NCBI GenBank assembly: GCA_963682025.1
Contig: OY821517.1
Location: 340,490,196 to 340,554,195, forward strand
Source: Cordilura impudica
Lineage: Eukaryota; Arthropoda; Insecta; Diptera; Scathophagidae
DNA: 64,000 bases
Direction: 5' to 3'
A program made the translations under genes and the position numbers. The first letter of the stretch is position 1. The number at the start of each line of letters is the position of its first letter. Shown here one piece after another: positions 1-12,368 of the stretch. The notes beneath the pieces are model-generated. The model saw nothing but the letters and a program-made list of their open reading frames with translations. It made no database searches and was not told the DNA's origin.

Positions 1-770
1 TTTTTCTTAAATAATCACATTTTCTTTAAAGAAGTATCCTTTTTTAAACAAAGTACCCTTTCTCAAAAAAGTACCATTTCTTAAGAAAGTGCCCTTGCTT
101 AAAAAAGTATCCTTTCTTATAAAAGTAACCTTTCTCAATAAAAGAGTTTTTTATAAGGAAGCACCTTTTCTTACAAAGTTCCTTTTCTTAAAAATTTAAT
201 TTTCTTACAAACCTACATTTTCCTCAAAAAGTACCCTTTCATAAAGAAGTGAACTTTTTTAAAAAAGTACCTTTTCTTATATAATGCATCTTTTCATAAA
301 AAAAGTAAATTTTCTTAAAAAGTACCATTTTGAAAGAAGTGAACTTTATTTAAAAATTACCTTTTTTTTTGAAAGATAGCTGTTTTTTAAAAAATATAGA
401 TTCTTAAAACATACCTTTTCTTATATAATGTATCTTTCCTTGAAAAAGGACATTTCTTAAAAAAAATAACATTACCTAAAAAGTACATTTTCTTGAAAGT
501 GTATTTTCTTAAAAAGTACATTTTTCTAAAAAAGATATCGTTTCTTAAAAAAGAAATTTTTTTTGAAAAAATATCTCTGCTAAAAATTACATTTTCTTTA
601 AAAAGGTCCTTTAAAAGTACACTTCCTTTAAAAAAGTACTTTTTATTAAAAAAAAATAAATTTCCTTCAAAAAGTACCATTCCTTAAAAAAAGTACCTTT
701 TCTTAAAAAGTAAATTTTAAAAAGTAACTTAAAAAATAAATTTTCTTAAAACAGTACCTTTTCATTATAT
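1..770. repeat. Degenerate AAGTACCTTTTCTT tandem array
   Basis: The stretch is built from imperfect units of roughly 13-20 bases with the core AAAGTACCTTTTCTTAAA, many of them slipped or lengthened by runs of A or T. Read on the other strand it matches the arrays at 36610-37844 and 38180-38550 (core AAGAAAAGGTACTTTTT), so the window carries the same satellite-like sequence in both orientations. The short open frames inside are low-complexity Lys/Phe/Leu translations with no support as genes. The array runs off the left edge. Confidence 0.8.
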
Positions 771-1099
771 TCCATTATATTATAGCTCTAGCAATCGAAC
801 TCTGAAAAATTTGGTAAATTTTATTACAATTTAATTTTATTAAATGAAAATATCTTTCGATATTTTTACTAACAAAGGTCTTAATTGTCGATCTGTGTAA
901 TTGTGTGCATGTTAATGAGATTTACAACAGATAATATTTTATTAATTTACATATCAACTGTTATATATAAAGATATATGTGTAGTTTACATTGACTTATT
1001 CTTTACTTTATAAAAACTTAATCCGTAGTAGAACAATTGGCGAGAAGGCGGTCAAAAATCTGTAACTCTTGAAGTAGGTTATGTATTTTAGTGCGTTTT
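771..1099. other. Unassigned AT-rich spacer
   Basis: Nothing recognisable: AT-rich, non-coding in all frames, between the left array and the first DINE-A copy. Confidence 0.5.
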
Positions 1100-1797
1100 T
1101 ATACCCTATACCATAGTGAGGTCAGGGTATAATGACTTTGCGCTGACATTTGTAACTACCAAAATTATACCGATCGACTCAGAATCACTTTTTGAGTCGA
1201 TTTTGCGATGTCTATCCGTCCGTCTGTGCGTTTTCCGTCCTTCTGTGTGTTCATGCAAATATGAATATATTTTGATGAAAGTTGGTATATAAGCTTCTAT
1301 CGACGATAGGATGAACGCTATTGACATTGGTGAAAATCGGTGTTTGTTTAGACCTAGTCCCCATACATATGACCCCTTTGAGATCGACTTAAATTGCCTA
1401 ATATCCAAATTATCATATAGATCTCGTTCAAATTAGGTTTGTGTGTGCTTATTACATCCATTAATCGGTATTCCAAAATTAAACCTTATAGGACAATTCT
1501 TAGCCATAACCCCCATGTAAGACTGATTCCTGATCTTCACTTAAATTTATCAAAAAACAAAAATGTCGCACAGATTTTTCTCAAATTTGGTTTGTATGTT
1601 TTCGGTCCATTTCTCGACCTATATATGAACTTTTTCATATCCAAAGGCAAAAAAATTAATAACAATGCCACCCAAATTTGGTTTATGCTTATTTTCTTTA
1701 TCTAATTTGTTGGACCTAAGATATGGGGTCTCCAAACGCATTGTATGGGGTATTGTATAGTCTGTCTAGACCGACTATAATTTTTTACTTGTTTTTT
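1100..1797 (+). mobile_element. DINE-A copy 1 (DINE-1-like Helentron derivative)
   Basis: It begins with a diverged TATACCCTATACC end and carries the family's GAGTCGATTTTGCGATGTC segment followed by CCGTCCGTCTGTGCG. It ends with an imperfect version of the terminal palindrome (TAGTCTGTCTAGACCGACTA) followed by TTTTTTACTTGTTT. A TATACCC start, a microsatellite core after GTCGAT..ATGTCCGTC and a hairpin ahead of CTTGTT are the known layout of Drosophila DINE-1/INE-1 elements, non-autonomous derivatives of Helentrons. There is no protein-coding capacity. The older foldback fragment starts about 30 bases downstream. Confidence 0.75.
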
Positions 1798-1830
1798 TTA
1801 GATGCATACTCGTATCGTAATGTTTATAAC

Positions 1831-2210
1831 AAGGTTCAGAAAATACACACAGGAAACACACAATGTTCTGTTCTAAAGCAGCCAACACATATTTATATTT
1901 TCATATCAATTATGTGTGTTTCTAAATTTTGTACGGTACCCAACTCAATCATGACTCTGCTTCGTTTTAATATTTCTTTATCTACACGAACATTTTTCAG
2001 TCACGTATTTTTTGCTTCGAACACACATAAACCACACAGATTCGAGTGTAGCTTAATTTTAAGTTCGTTTTCTTGCACGTGTACTGCTAAAAAACAGAAC
2101 ATTTTCTTCAACGCGTACATCTAAAAATTAAAACATTATCCACTCGCGATCGGAAAAATCTGAAACACGCCTATAATAACGACAACATGTTTATAAACAT
2201 TACGACTATG
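1831..2210 (+). mobile_element. Foldback element arm, partial copy
   Basis: From AAGGTTCAGAAAATACACAC onward this matches the left arm of the foldback element at 55630-57624: the same GCAGCCAACACATAT stretch, the same AATTATGTGTGTTTCTAAATT stretch shortly after, and the same downstream CGCGATC..ATACACC-like segment. Only one arm is present, with no inverted partner nearby, so it is a solo or truncated copy. The 133-codon open frame over it (1723-2124) also runs across the end of the adjacent DINE-A copy and is not a gene. Confidence 0.7.
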
Positions 2211-3756
2211 CACATGAAATCATAGAAGAATCGATTTTTGTAATGGCACGACTGTTTTTAAAACTTTTTTAAAAACTACAGCCCATCGGTTCTAAATTCT
2301 AAAATTTTCAGAATACCTTAAGAAAAAGTGGTCTACAATTATTATTTTTTAATTTTATATACAAAATAAAATAAAATGAGCCAAAATACTTTAAAACGAG
2401 CCATTCGTTTTATAATACATCATTTAAAAAAATATTTTTTTCCTGAATCACGTGTTTAATACTTTCAAAGGTATAATGCTTCTGGAATAAAAAAAGTCAT
2501 GTTGATCAAAGTAAATTTTCAGAAAATCTTATATTTGATTAAAAATTCTCATTTAAGCAACTCCTATTTCTGTACTATAAGCATGCATACGCTACCATTC
2601 AAACTCAGTCATATCTTAATCCACTTTTAAAGTTTCTATTCAAACGGTTGGTATAAAAGGGTTAATTCAATCTTATGGTAAATTATACCTTTACTTTATG
2701 GACAATAACAATTACTTCAAATTAATACTATGTATATGTAGAAAAAATGTATAAACTTACCTTATTGAAAACTTTTAAACAATAATCATTATTATAAAAA
2801 TCATGATTATATAAATTTCTTTGTGATCATTTAATTACGTCCGAAGAATAATAACAAAATTCAAATTGTCTAGAACAAATTCAAAGTAATTATTCAGTTA
2901 CAAAACAACAAAACAATAGTGAACTTCAAATTAACAATCAAATTATTTTTTTTTTTTTAAATTGGCAACTTATCCACTTTTCCATTATACACATGTCAAT
3001 ACATTATTTACATACGCAAGTAACTAAAAAAAAAATTAAATGAAATGAATTATTTTAATATTCTACAGAAATTCACAGATGACTTTGACAAACAAAGTTT
3101 TTTCAAAAACCTTCATTTATTAGTAAAATTGGCATACAAACGTCAATATTTATTAACCTTAAATGTTAAGACAAAAGGCAAAACGTGTCTAAAACATATG
3201 CAACCAAAAAAATAATATAAATAAAAAAATATATACAAAAACGAAAAATATATTCTAAAGTGTTAATATTTATTTTATATTTAGTAAATATAAATAAATT
3301 TAAGATTAATATGATAGTTTAATTTAATCACGTTTAAGGTTTTTTTTTTTAATAGAAAATCTGTCACCTGTGTTTTTATTAATCTTTAAATCATTTTGAT
3401 GTTGTACACCATATTGTTATATGACATATGTATGTACATATGTATGTTTTTTGTTAAGTGTAGAGTATATAGCGATATTCTCACGTTTTAGGAATATTCG
3501 ATTGTATAACTATGATATGAATTTATGATCCATTTTAACTAATTCATTTTAATTAGGCAACTTGAAGTGGGTTAGTTACTCTATAGACAATTTTCACCAG
3601 ATGTGTTTCTCTCGTAACAAGTCAAAAGATGATTCACTTTTCATACTAGGTAAGCTTTCTAGGGTCAAAGGAGATCAATAAGATCTTCCTATATGAATTT
3701 TAGCAGGAAAAGCATGGTTTTTAACATAAAATAAATGTAAAATCAGTTCCCAGTGA
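2211..3756. other. Unassigned AT-rich intergenic DNA
   Basis: No coding frame, RNA gene or repeat family seen elsewhere in the window was recognised. It holds homopolymer runs and a small TATGTACA-type microsatellite near 3425-3450. Confidence 0.5.
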
Positions 3757-4112
3757 AAAAAAATCATGTGAGTCCGATCACAGGGGAGATGTGTAAACAT
3801 CTAGTAATTAAAGATTTTTTATGTCAATTTTTTAAAATCAAACAGAAAGCGTCATCTATGTATCACTTATAGCAAACAACTGCAGAGACTCTGGTTATAC
3901 TTGTGGGATTGTTGAATTATGTATATGTTATACGTTTATATTGTAAAATTTTTGTCGTTTTACAGCAAAGGGTTGTTGAATTAGCTGAAACAATTATATA
4001 TCATAATTTTTTCACCAATACAATCATAAGTCACACCGATTTGTTTTACATGTGAGCTCACATGTTGCGCTGTTTTTGTGATTGTATTGTTTAATAGAAA
4101 TTTACCCCCTGC
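3757..4112 (-). repeat. Rep-C copy 1, unexpanded
   Basis: One end reads TCATGTGAGTCCGATCACAG then GGGAGATGTGTAAACATCTA. Next comes the AAACAGAAAGCGTCATCTAT segment and GCAAACAACTGCAG. The other end holds ATAATTTTTTCACCAATAC, a diverged CATAAGTCACACCGAT and GCTGTTTTTGTGATTGTATTG before a run of C. At about 355 bases it has no long (AAAAATG)n core, unlike copies at 5865-8146, 12500-13680 and 19966-20918, so it probably shows the ancestral form. The family is unclassified. The strand is assigned so that the poly-T side is the 3' end. Confidence 0.7.
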
Positions 4113-4862
4113 TTTTTCATTGCTTCCAAAGGAAGAACTTCTTTGAATGTGGTTTAAAGAGCTTCCATAAAAGCTGAAAATAAAATTTCAAAGCTTCAAT
4201 TAAATAAAAAATTTCTATCAAAATTAAATAAAAAATTTGTATAAAAAATAATAAAAATTGAGTAAAGAAATAAAAAAAAATGCTGGAAAAAATATAAAGC
4301 TACATATATTAAAATGCTAAGAAATTCTTTTGGAAATAGCTCTAAAAATTACATTTTGAGAAGTTATTTATCACGTTTTCCTAAGCACTAGTTAAAATGT
4401 ATTTACTTCATAATATACATAAAAGAAAACTTCTGTTCTATAACAAGCGCATGATAAATTCATTGATGCAGCACCAATTTTTTTATCACATACGGATCCC
4501 AAGAAGCATCTATTTCACTTCCTTGAATGCTGTTTTATACGCACTATTTAAATAAAAAAAAAAATGGAGAAATATATATGTTTTATTCTCCGACCGTCTG
4601 TCATGATCACGTCCATCAAGAAGGGGTTTTTAATCAAAATGTTTGCTGTTCTTCTTAGCAGTTTACGCTTGAATCGAATAGTGGTTTATGGGCTCAAAAG
4701 TTATTAACGATTACTGCAAAAAGATTTTTAGATTTTTCATATAAAACGATATACTTTGTCGAAAAGTGAATACTATGATAATCATAGGTTAGGAAATTTA
4801 TTTTTTCAAATAATTTTTTTCCTTAACAATTTTTTCAAAACTTATCTTTTTTTCACAACAAT
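4113..4862. other. Unassigned AT-rich intergenic DNA
   Basis: No supported gene. The segment near 4590-4710 is a little more GC-balanced than its surroundings but gives no long open frame on either strand. Confidence 0.5.
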
Positions 4863-5831
4863 CAGCCCTGTTCTTGAAACGTTGTTATTTGAATAAGAAT
4901 GAATTTGAAATAACATGAAAGTGAAATTTTGTGTTTCTTGAAAACACAAATTTTATATTTTCGAAAATGACATGAAACATATGGTTTAGCTTCAGAACCA
5001 CACGTTATCTAGAAACCAAGGTGCCATATGGTTCTTTAGTCACTTTCACAAAAAAACCTTAAGTAATTTTTGTATGTTTTTCCTTAAGATTATAAAGAAA
5101 GTAAAAAAAAAATATTTTCTTTTAAAATAACAATTTACTTGTTCATATAATTGTTTTTATTCTTCAATTTCATTCAATAAAGAATTACTTCTCTTTTTGA
5201 AATAAGTTATGCATCACCAAAAAAAATTCGAAATTCAAATAAATTGGTTTTGACTGGCATCACTACTGTTTCGAACATACACAAAGTTGTGGCAGTCATA
5301 TGCAAAAAAAAATAAAAATATGTGATTTGTGTGAAATATTATTTTAAATTCCTTTATTCGTAATAATTAGTACATAGAGAATCTATTTTATAATTGAAAA
5401 AATTATAATGGAAAATAGATTGTGCAAATAAAAAGTTTTTATTATAGTTATAGAACAACATCATCTCCAAAAGTGTGTTTTATTAACATTGACTACTGAT
5501 TACGAGTTTTTTTTTTTTAAATCAGCGCAAAATGTAGACATTTTTTAAAATCGTTTTTTTTTTCATAAAATTAATGTCTAATTTTTTAAAATAATGACAA
5601 GGTTCAATAAAAAACATGTTAGAGTTTAAATATCAATTAGTTTTTTTATCTCTTAAGACCTGTTTAGTAGAAAAAAGGGCATTTGTTTTGATTTCACAAA
5701 GCCTTTTCTATGTGAATTAAAACGAGAAAAAATATTCTTATTGAAATTAGAGAACAGCAAAAAACTCGTAGACTTAAGAATTTTTCATTTACGAGTTTTT
5801 TTTTGTGATAGTGGTTTCAAGAACAGGGGTG
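4863..5831. mobile_element. Non-autonomous TIR element (CASCCCTGTTCTTGAAAC ends)
   Basis: CAGCCCTGTTCTTGAAAC at 4863-4880 is mirrored by GTTTCAAGAACAGGGGTG at 5814-5831, an 18-base terminal inverted repeat with one mismatch. The ~970-base interior has no coding frame. A CA-starting TIR of this size fits a hAT-like non-autonomous element, but I could not find a convincing 8-base target duplication, partly because the right end abuts Rep-C copy 2. The superfamily is left open. Confidence 0.55.
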
Positions 5832-5864
5832 AATATTTTATTTTCTTAAAAAAAAATTTCATCC

Positions 5865-7075
5865 TGAAAAGATGTAAGATGTAAGACAAAATCGGTGTGA
5901 CTTATGATTGTTTTGGTGAAAAAATTATGACATGTAAAAACCTTTTTGTCGCTGTTGAAAAATAAAAAATTAAAAATAAAAAACGAAAAATTAAAAAATG
6001 AAACATGAAAAATAAAAAATGAAACATAAAAAATGGAAAATGACAAATGAAAAATAAAAAATTAAAAATTAAAAATTAAAAATTAAAAATTAAAAATTAA
6101 AAATGAAAAATAAAAAAATAAAATAAAATTAAAAAATGAAAAATAAAAAATGAAGATTGAAAAATAAAGAATGAAATATAAAAATTGAAAAATGAAAAAT
6201 ACATAATGAAAAATGAAAAATAAAAAATGAAAAATAAAAACGGAAAATGACATATAAAAGATGAAAAATAAACAAGAAGACAATTATAGTAGGTCTAGAC
6301 CGACTATACGACACCCTATACCATGGTTTAGATACCCTATCTCATCGGTCCAACTAATTGGAAATAGTAAATAAGCATAAATCAAATTTTTTTTGGCTTC
6401 AGATATGAAAAAGTTCATATCGGGTGCTATATTTATATGGGGAATAGGTCGAAAAATGGACCGATCCTGGCCACATTTGGTAAAGTCACTTATATTTTGG
6501 AAAAATATATACAAACCAAATTTGAGAAAAATCTGTGCAATATTTTTGTTTTTTAATAGATTTAAGTGAAGATCGGGAAACAGGGATTATTTTTGAACTA
6601 CTGATTAATGGATATAATAAACATATACAAACCCAGTTTGACTGAGATCTATATTATAATTTAAATCTTTTGCCAATTTATGTCGATTTCATAGGGGTCA
6701 TTTGTATGGGGACTAGGTCTGAACATGGACCCATTCTCACCAATTTCAATAGCGTTCATCCTATGGCCGATAGAGACTTATATACCAAATTTCATTAAAA
6801 TATATTCATATTTGCGACCTGTAGTTTGATTGCAAGGTTTTCATGGATACAGAGACGGACGTACGGACATCGCTAAAACGCCTCAGAAAGTGATTCTGAG
6901 TCGATCGGTATAATAAAAGTTGGGTCAAGGTCAAATATTTTTGGTTGTTACAAACAGCAGCACAAAGTCATTATACCCAAACCACATAGTGGTATAGGGT
7001 ACAAAAATGAAATATGAAACATAAAAAAATGACAAATGGAAAATAAAAAATAAAAAATGAAAAATGAAACAAAAA

Positions 7076-7108
<33 letters not shown>

Positions 7109-7138
7109 ATAAATAAAAAATGAAAAATGTAACATAAA

Positions 7139-7170
<32 letters not shown>

Positions 7171-7584
7171 GCAAAATAAAAATAAAGAATGAAAAATTAA
7201 AAATGAAAAATAAAAAATGAAACATAAAAAATGGAAAATGAAACGTAAAAAATGGAAAATGAAAAATGAAAAATGAAAAATAAAAAATGAAAAATGTAAC
7301 ATAAAAAATGGAAAATGAAAAATAAAAAATAAAAATAAAGAATGAAAAATTAAAAATGAAAAATAAAAAATGAAACATAAAAAATGGAAAATGAAACGTA
7401 AAAAATGGAAAATGAAAAATGAAAAATGAAAAATGAAAAATGAAAAATAATAAATAAAAAATGAAAAATGTAACATAAAAAATGGAAAATGAAAAATGGA
7501 AAATGCAAAATGACAAATGCAAAATGAAAAATGAAACGTAAAAAATGGAAAATGAAAAATGAAAAATGAAAAATGAAAAATGAA

Positions 7585-7616
<32 letters not shown>

Positions 7617-8146
7617 GAAAAATAATAAATGAAAAATGAAACATAAAAAATGGAAAATGAAAAATGGAAAATGACAAATGCAAAATGACAAATGCAAAAT
7701 GAAAAATAAAAAATGAAAAATAAAGAATGAAAAATTAAAAATGAAAAATAAAAAATGAAACATAAAAAATGGAAAATGACAAATAAAGAATGAAAAATGA
7801 AACATAAAAAATGGAAAATAAAAATGAAAAATGGAAAATGAAAAATATTAAATAAAAAATTAAAAATGAAACATAAAAAATGGAAAATGACAAATGAAAA
7901 ATAAAAAATGAAAAATAAATAATTAAAAATAAAAAATGAAAAACGAAAAATTAAAAATAAAAAATAAAAAACGAATTTACCAGTTGAAATTATAAATAAT
8001 AATAAATATTTTTATATTAGCAGAGCCCCTGCAGTTGGTTGCTCTAAGTGATGCATAGATGATGCTTTCTGTTAGGTTTTAAAAAATATTTAATTACTAG
8101 ATGTTTACACATCTCCCCTGTGATCAGACTCACATGATTTTTTTGT
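5865..8146 (+). repeat. Rep-C copy 2 with expanded core, split by DINE-A
   Basis: The left flank (CTTACATCTTACATC complement and the ACCGATTTTG region, 5868-5950) and the right flank (GCAGAGCCCCTGCAG, the CATAGATGATGCTTTCTGTT region, AGATGTTTACACATCTCCCC and ACTCACATGA, 8020-8146) are the conserved Rep-C ends. Between them lies a microsatellite of AAAAATGAAAAATAAAAAATG type (5957-6270 and 7003-7975) interrupted by DINE-A copy 2. Long open frames here (up to 250 codons, Phe/His/Ser/Ile-rich on the minus strand) are microsatellite translations. The outermost left end is missing where the TIR element ends. Confidence 0.75.
6271..7002 (-). mobile_element. DINE-A copy 2, nested in Rep-C microsatellite
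   Basis: Complementary orientation: it starts with AACAAGAAGACAATTATAG and a palindrome with one change (AGTAGGTCTAGACCGACT). It ends with ACCACATAGTGGTATAGGGT. Both flanks are the same (AAAAATG)n sequence, so the element inserted into an already expanded Rep-C core. The open frame at 6284-6514 is not conserved among DINE-A copies and is not a gene. Confidence 0.8.
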
Positions 8147-10440
8147 TTCATAGAGATGAAACATTTATTTTCTTTAAAAAAAAAATACTTTTCTAACTTA
8201 AAAATTTGCTCCTTAAATTATTTTTCCTCTTTAAAAGAATTTCATTGTTCAAAATTTGTTTTTTTTACCTTAAAAATTTATTTATTTTAAACATTTTTTA
8301 CATTAAACATTTTTTTTCCTAAAAATCCTTCATCAAAAATTCGCCTATATGAATTTTTAGTTTTTACTAATTATTTTTTTTTCACAAAAAGTAAAATTTT
8401 TATTAACATTTTTTATAAAATTTTTTATTAAAAATTTTTTCCTCTAAAAAATTTTGATAAAACAATTATTTTAACTTAAGCAATTTTTTAACTTAAACAT
8501 TTTTTACATTAAAAAATTTTCTTTCCCTAAAAATATATTTCCTTCTCCAAAATGTGGTTTTCATACTGGTGAGAATTTGAGTTTATATTTTTTCAGTCAA
8601 ATTTTTTTTTTCATAAAAATTTTTCTGCTCAATAATTTTTGAATTTATTTTAGTTTTTCACAAAAAAATTAATTCTTTGTTTCTAATTTTTTTTCCTTTA
8701 AAAATTTTTTTATTCCTTAATATTTTTCTCTTTCATAGATGTGAAAATTTTTACGTAAAACAAATATTGTATTAAAATTATTTTCAGCTTAAACACTGTT
8801 CATTAAAATTGTTTTCCCTAAAAAAAGTCCTTCTTGAAAAAATGTTTTTTCATAGAGGTGAACATTTTTATTTTATATATTTTTTTTTGTAGTTTTAAAA
8901 ATTTTTTAAATTAAAAATTTTTTAAACATTTTTTTCCATTTAAAAATATTTCATCCTTCAAAAGTTTTTTTATTTCCTATGAAATAAAAATTGAAAATTG
9001 TCATAAAACGAAAATTATCATATTAACAATTTATTCTGCTTAAAAGTTTTTTTGGAATAAAACATTTAAAGAACATTTCTTATTTTTACTCCCTTTATAT
9101 ATACTAGTAGTGTCTGCTAGTCTTTTCCCGTGATCCAATCTCCATTATTGGAAATACAATTTTTTGAAGATAGTTCTGAATTGTTCTAGAATTGTTCTAC
9201 AATGTTCCAAAACGATAAGTTTTTAAATGTAATTTGTACCGGTAAATCGAAAAAAAAACGAATTATAAGCTTTGCCCCCCCACTTTTGGAAAAAAAAAAA
9301 TTTGGCGGTTGTTCTAGTTGTTCTAAACATTGTTCGCAAACCGTATCGTATGCACATGAGAACAATAAACATTTTTTACACGATTGCGAAGTTAGCCCCC
9401 CATAGAGGTCAAAATATTCATAAAACAATTATTATTAGCTTAAAAATTTTTTGTGCTTAAAATTTTTTAGGTTAAAAAATTTGTTGCCCTAAAAAATATT
9501 TCATTCTTTAACAATTGGAGTTGCATAGAGGAGAAAATTTCGTTTTTTAAAACATGATTTATTTCACCTTGAAAAAATTTTTTATATCAATAATTTATTT
9601 CGGATAATTTTGTTTACGAATTTAAATAAAACAACTATGTAACCTTATCAGCTTAAACATTTTTTACAAAAAATTTGGTTTTCCTCAAAAAATACTTCAT
9701 TCTTCATTTTTCATAGAAGTATATATATATATTTTTTTTATTTTAAACAAAATTATTTTCACCTTAGAAATTTTTTGATATCAAGAATTTATTTTATATC
9801 ATAATTTCCTTTTATAAGGTATTTTTTCCCCTAAAAAAATATTGAATTCTTCAAAATGCGTTTCTCATAGAGGGGAAAGTTTTAAACAAAATTTATTTCA
9901 CCTTAAAAATTTTTGCATTTCAAAAAATTTTTTTTTCATTTCAAAAAATTTTTTCATTTAATTTTTTTTTTTCATTTTTTTCATTTTTCCTAATTTTTTT
10001 GTTATATTTAAAATTTTTTTCCATACAAAAATATTTGTTACTTAAAAATGAGTTTGCTTATAAACTAAAAGATTTTTTTCCCTCAAAAAATATTTCATTC
10101 TTCAAAATATGTTTTTTCATAAGGGTAATTTTTTTTTAGTTTTTTTTTTAAACAAAGTTATTTTCACCTTGGAAATTTTTTTGGATATCAAGAATTTATT
10201 TTATATCAAAATTTCTTTTTTAATTAAGTATTTTTTTACATAAAATTTTTTTCCTTAAAAAAATATTTAATTCATTATAATGGTTTTCTCATAGAGGGGA
10301 AAATTTTAATTTTTTTAAACAAAATTTATTTCACCTTAAAAGTTTTTTCATTCCAAAAAATTTTTTCATGTAAATATTTTTATATATTTACAATTTTTTT
10401 CCATACAAAAATATTTATTACTTCAAAATTAGTTTTCTTC
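8147..10440. repeat. Degenerate long-period tandem repeat
   Basis: A recurring block recognisable by TTTTTCATAGAGGTGAAAATT, with CCTAAAAAATATTTCATTC before it and TTATTTCACCTTAAAAATTT after it, appears near 8150, 8735, 8855, 9525, 9710, 9870, 10115 and 10295. Spacing is about 120-200 bases, with much drift and homopolymer slippage. The segment about 9110-9410 does not follow the pattern: it carries TAGTGTCTGCTAGTC and several GTTGTTCTA-like words and may be a separate insertion. Open frames at 9186-9460 are overlapping and unsupported. Confidence 0.55.
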
Positions 10441-10604
10441 TTAAAAATTAAAATATCCAAATAGAAAATTATTTTGATGATATTCGGTTAATGGGCCATT
10501 TTCTAACTTCATAACCGATAAGTTGTAAAACGAGTTCAAAATTAACTTGTTAAATAAAAAAAACTAAACCGACCCATAAATCACCTATAAATGCACCGTC
10601 TATT

Positions 10605-10770
10605 GCTGGTCATACACTACACAAGTTCAGTGCTCAAGTTTAGCACTGTACAGTGCGTTTGTGTAATGTATGGGGGTGCTTGCACTATTTATGCACTTGA
10701 ACGATATTGATATTTGCTCAAGTTCCTAGTGCCAAACTTGAGCCCTGAATTTGTGTAGTTTATGGCCGGC
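10605..10770. mobile_element. MITE-like element with ~45 bp inverted ends
   Basis: GCTGGTCATACACTACACAA followed by GTTCAGTGCTCAAGTTTAGC on the left is mirrored on the right by GCCAAACTTGAGCCCTGAA then TTTGTGTAGTTTATGGCCGG. The element is about 166 bases and visibly richer in G+C than its neighbourhood. CTAT occurs just outside both ends and may be a target duplication. It has no coding capacity. Such short elements with long TIRs are non-autonomous DNA transposons; the superfamily is not determined. Confidence 0.65.
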
Positions 10771-11126
10771 CTATCGAAATAAAATCGATTAGTAAACTAT
10801 TCTGTTCAAAGAGGTAAATTGGGGGTATCTGCCCTTAAAATGTACGATAGTTTTTAGCCACACAATTGTTGTGACAATCGCAATTATTTCTAATCGAGTC
10901 GCTTCACTGCAGCAACTGATATTATATTTACAAAAATTCGTGACAACAGGAGTTCGAATGTGATATTCGAAATTCGGTGAATCATTTGATTAATATTAAA
11001 TTCGTTAGTCATAAACAATTTTTTTTTCCCTATTTTAAGAATTGTTTTAATAAAAAAATAATTAGCATTTTTGTCAAATAAGAAAATTAAATTATAATTT
11101 AAGTATATGAAACAGTTTTGTGGTCT
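10771..11126. other. Unassigned AT-rich spacer
   Basis: No gene or known repeat is seen. A 79-codon minus-strand frame (10890-11129) has no recognisable feature and is AT-driven. Confidence 0.4.
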
Positions 11127-11284
11127 CAAGGCATAATAGCATATCTCTATTATTGCAACTTTTGAGGCCCTCTATTTTGGAGGTTTAAAAAATGTAATTA
11201 AAACCACAATTTAATTTGAAATTGTAATGCGATATACGAGGCTACTGAGATTGAGTATAACTCGAGTTATGCTGTTATGCCTTG
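11127..11284. mobile_element. Possible short MITE with 21-base inverted ends
   Basis: CAAGGCATAATAGCATATCT at 11127 pairs with AGTTATGCTGTTATGCCTTG ending at 11284, two mismatches over 21 bases, 158 bases apart. The interior carries nothing coding. No target duplication is clear and no second copy was seen, so this may be an isolated inverted repeat. Confidence 0.4.
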
Positions 11285-12368
11285 CGATCACAGAATCTTC
11301 AGTTTTTCTCGATTTTTATATACGAACTAGTAGTTTTTGGATTGATAACTGAAAAAAATAACTTACACGTTTTTCAAATTAATAAAAATCTGAATTGGTG
11401 AATTATGGAAAATTTAATATTAATTAATTAATTTACAAACATCAAAAGTAAATAGTCACGATATTACAAGTTGAATTATTTAATGCGTTTTTATTATTTA
11501 CATAGAAACTTGGGGAATGCGATTATTTCTAATTGAATTATTTGTTTTGAACATCAATGAATTGTCACGATTTAAGATATTTTTTTTTTTTAAATTATAT
11601 TTAAAAAGATTTTATAATAAATGAAAAAGTCATTATTTCGCTTGCAATAAATTGCAATTCCCATAGAAAATTAATGAAAATCTTTTAATATACTTAGAGC
11701 AGCATTTATTTACTGTACAGCCCACACATTTAATCTTCTCACTTATTAGGTTTTATCAAGTTTAATAAAAATAAACATATTCCATGTTTACCAACAAGTA
11801 ATATTTTATAGTGTCGTGTGTTCATGTAAATAATCGTAATTTATAAAGTAATTACAATAAAAAACAAATCTGAGCAACAATTTATAAAGATTTTACTACC
11901 ACTACTTGAATCACACTCACACTTAACATTTACAACTGTTAACAAAACTGCGTGTTATATTAACGTTTTAACTGATATTTGTTGCCGGCGCTATACAGTT
12001 AGCCCACCCCCCCCACAAAAAAAAAAAAAAAACTTGGTCACTTACCATATCAGAATAAAGAGAAATACGGTGATAAAAGCTTGAGATCCATATTAAAAAA
12101 TTTCATCAAACCTTTGTTTGTTATGTATAAAGAGAAAAATAACAACAACCAAAATACAGTGAATGACAATGCGATGGAAACTTTTAACCAAATATATGTA
12201 CTTGTGACAATTTGAACGGTCAATATAAAAAAAAATTGGATCATAAGTTTAAAAACTCTTTTATTATTTTAAAAATTTGTATATTTGTATATTTAAAAAA
12301 GAAAAATGTGAACATAAAAAAGCTTAACTTCAGAAAAAAATAACAAAACTTAAAAGTATTAATTTTTA
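11285..12368. other. Unassigned AT-rich intergenic DNA
   Basis: No supported gene. A hydrophobic 64-codon frame at 12050-12244 on the minus strand sits next to a GTAAGT-like donor, but nothing upstream forms a plausible exon. A mixed C8/A15 homopolymer run lies near 12005-12030. Confidence 0.4.

Noticed and set aside
6931..7805. Open frames up to 250 codons on the minus strand
   Set aside because: They translate the (AAAAATG)n microsatellite and part of DINE-A, giving Phe/His/Ser/Ile strings with no domain and with multiple overlapping frames.
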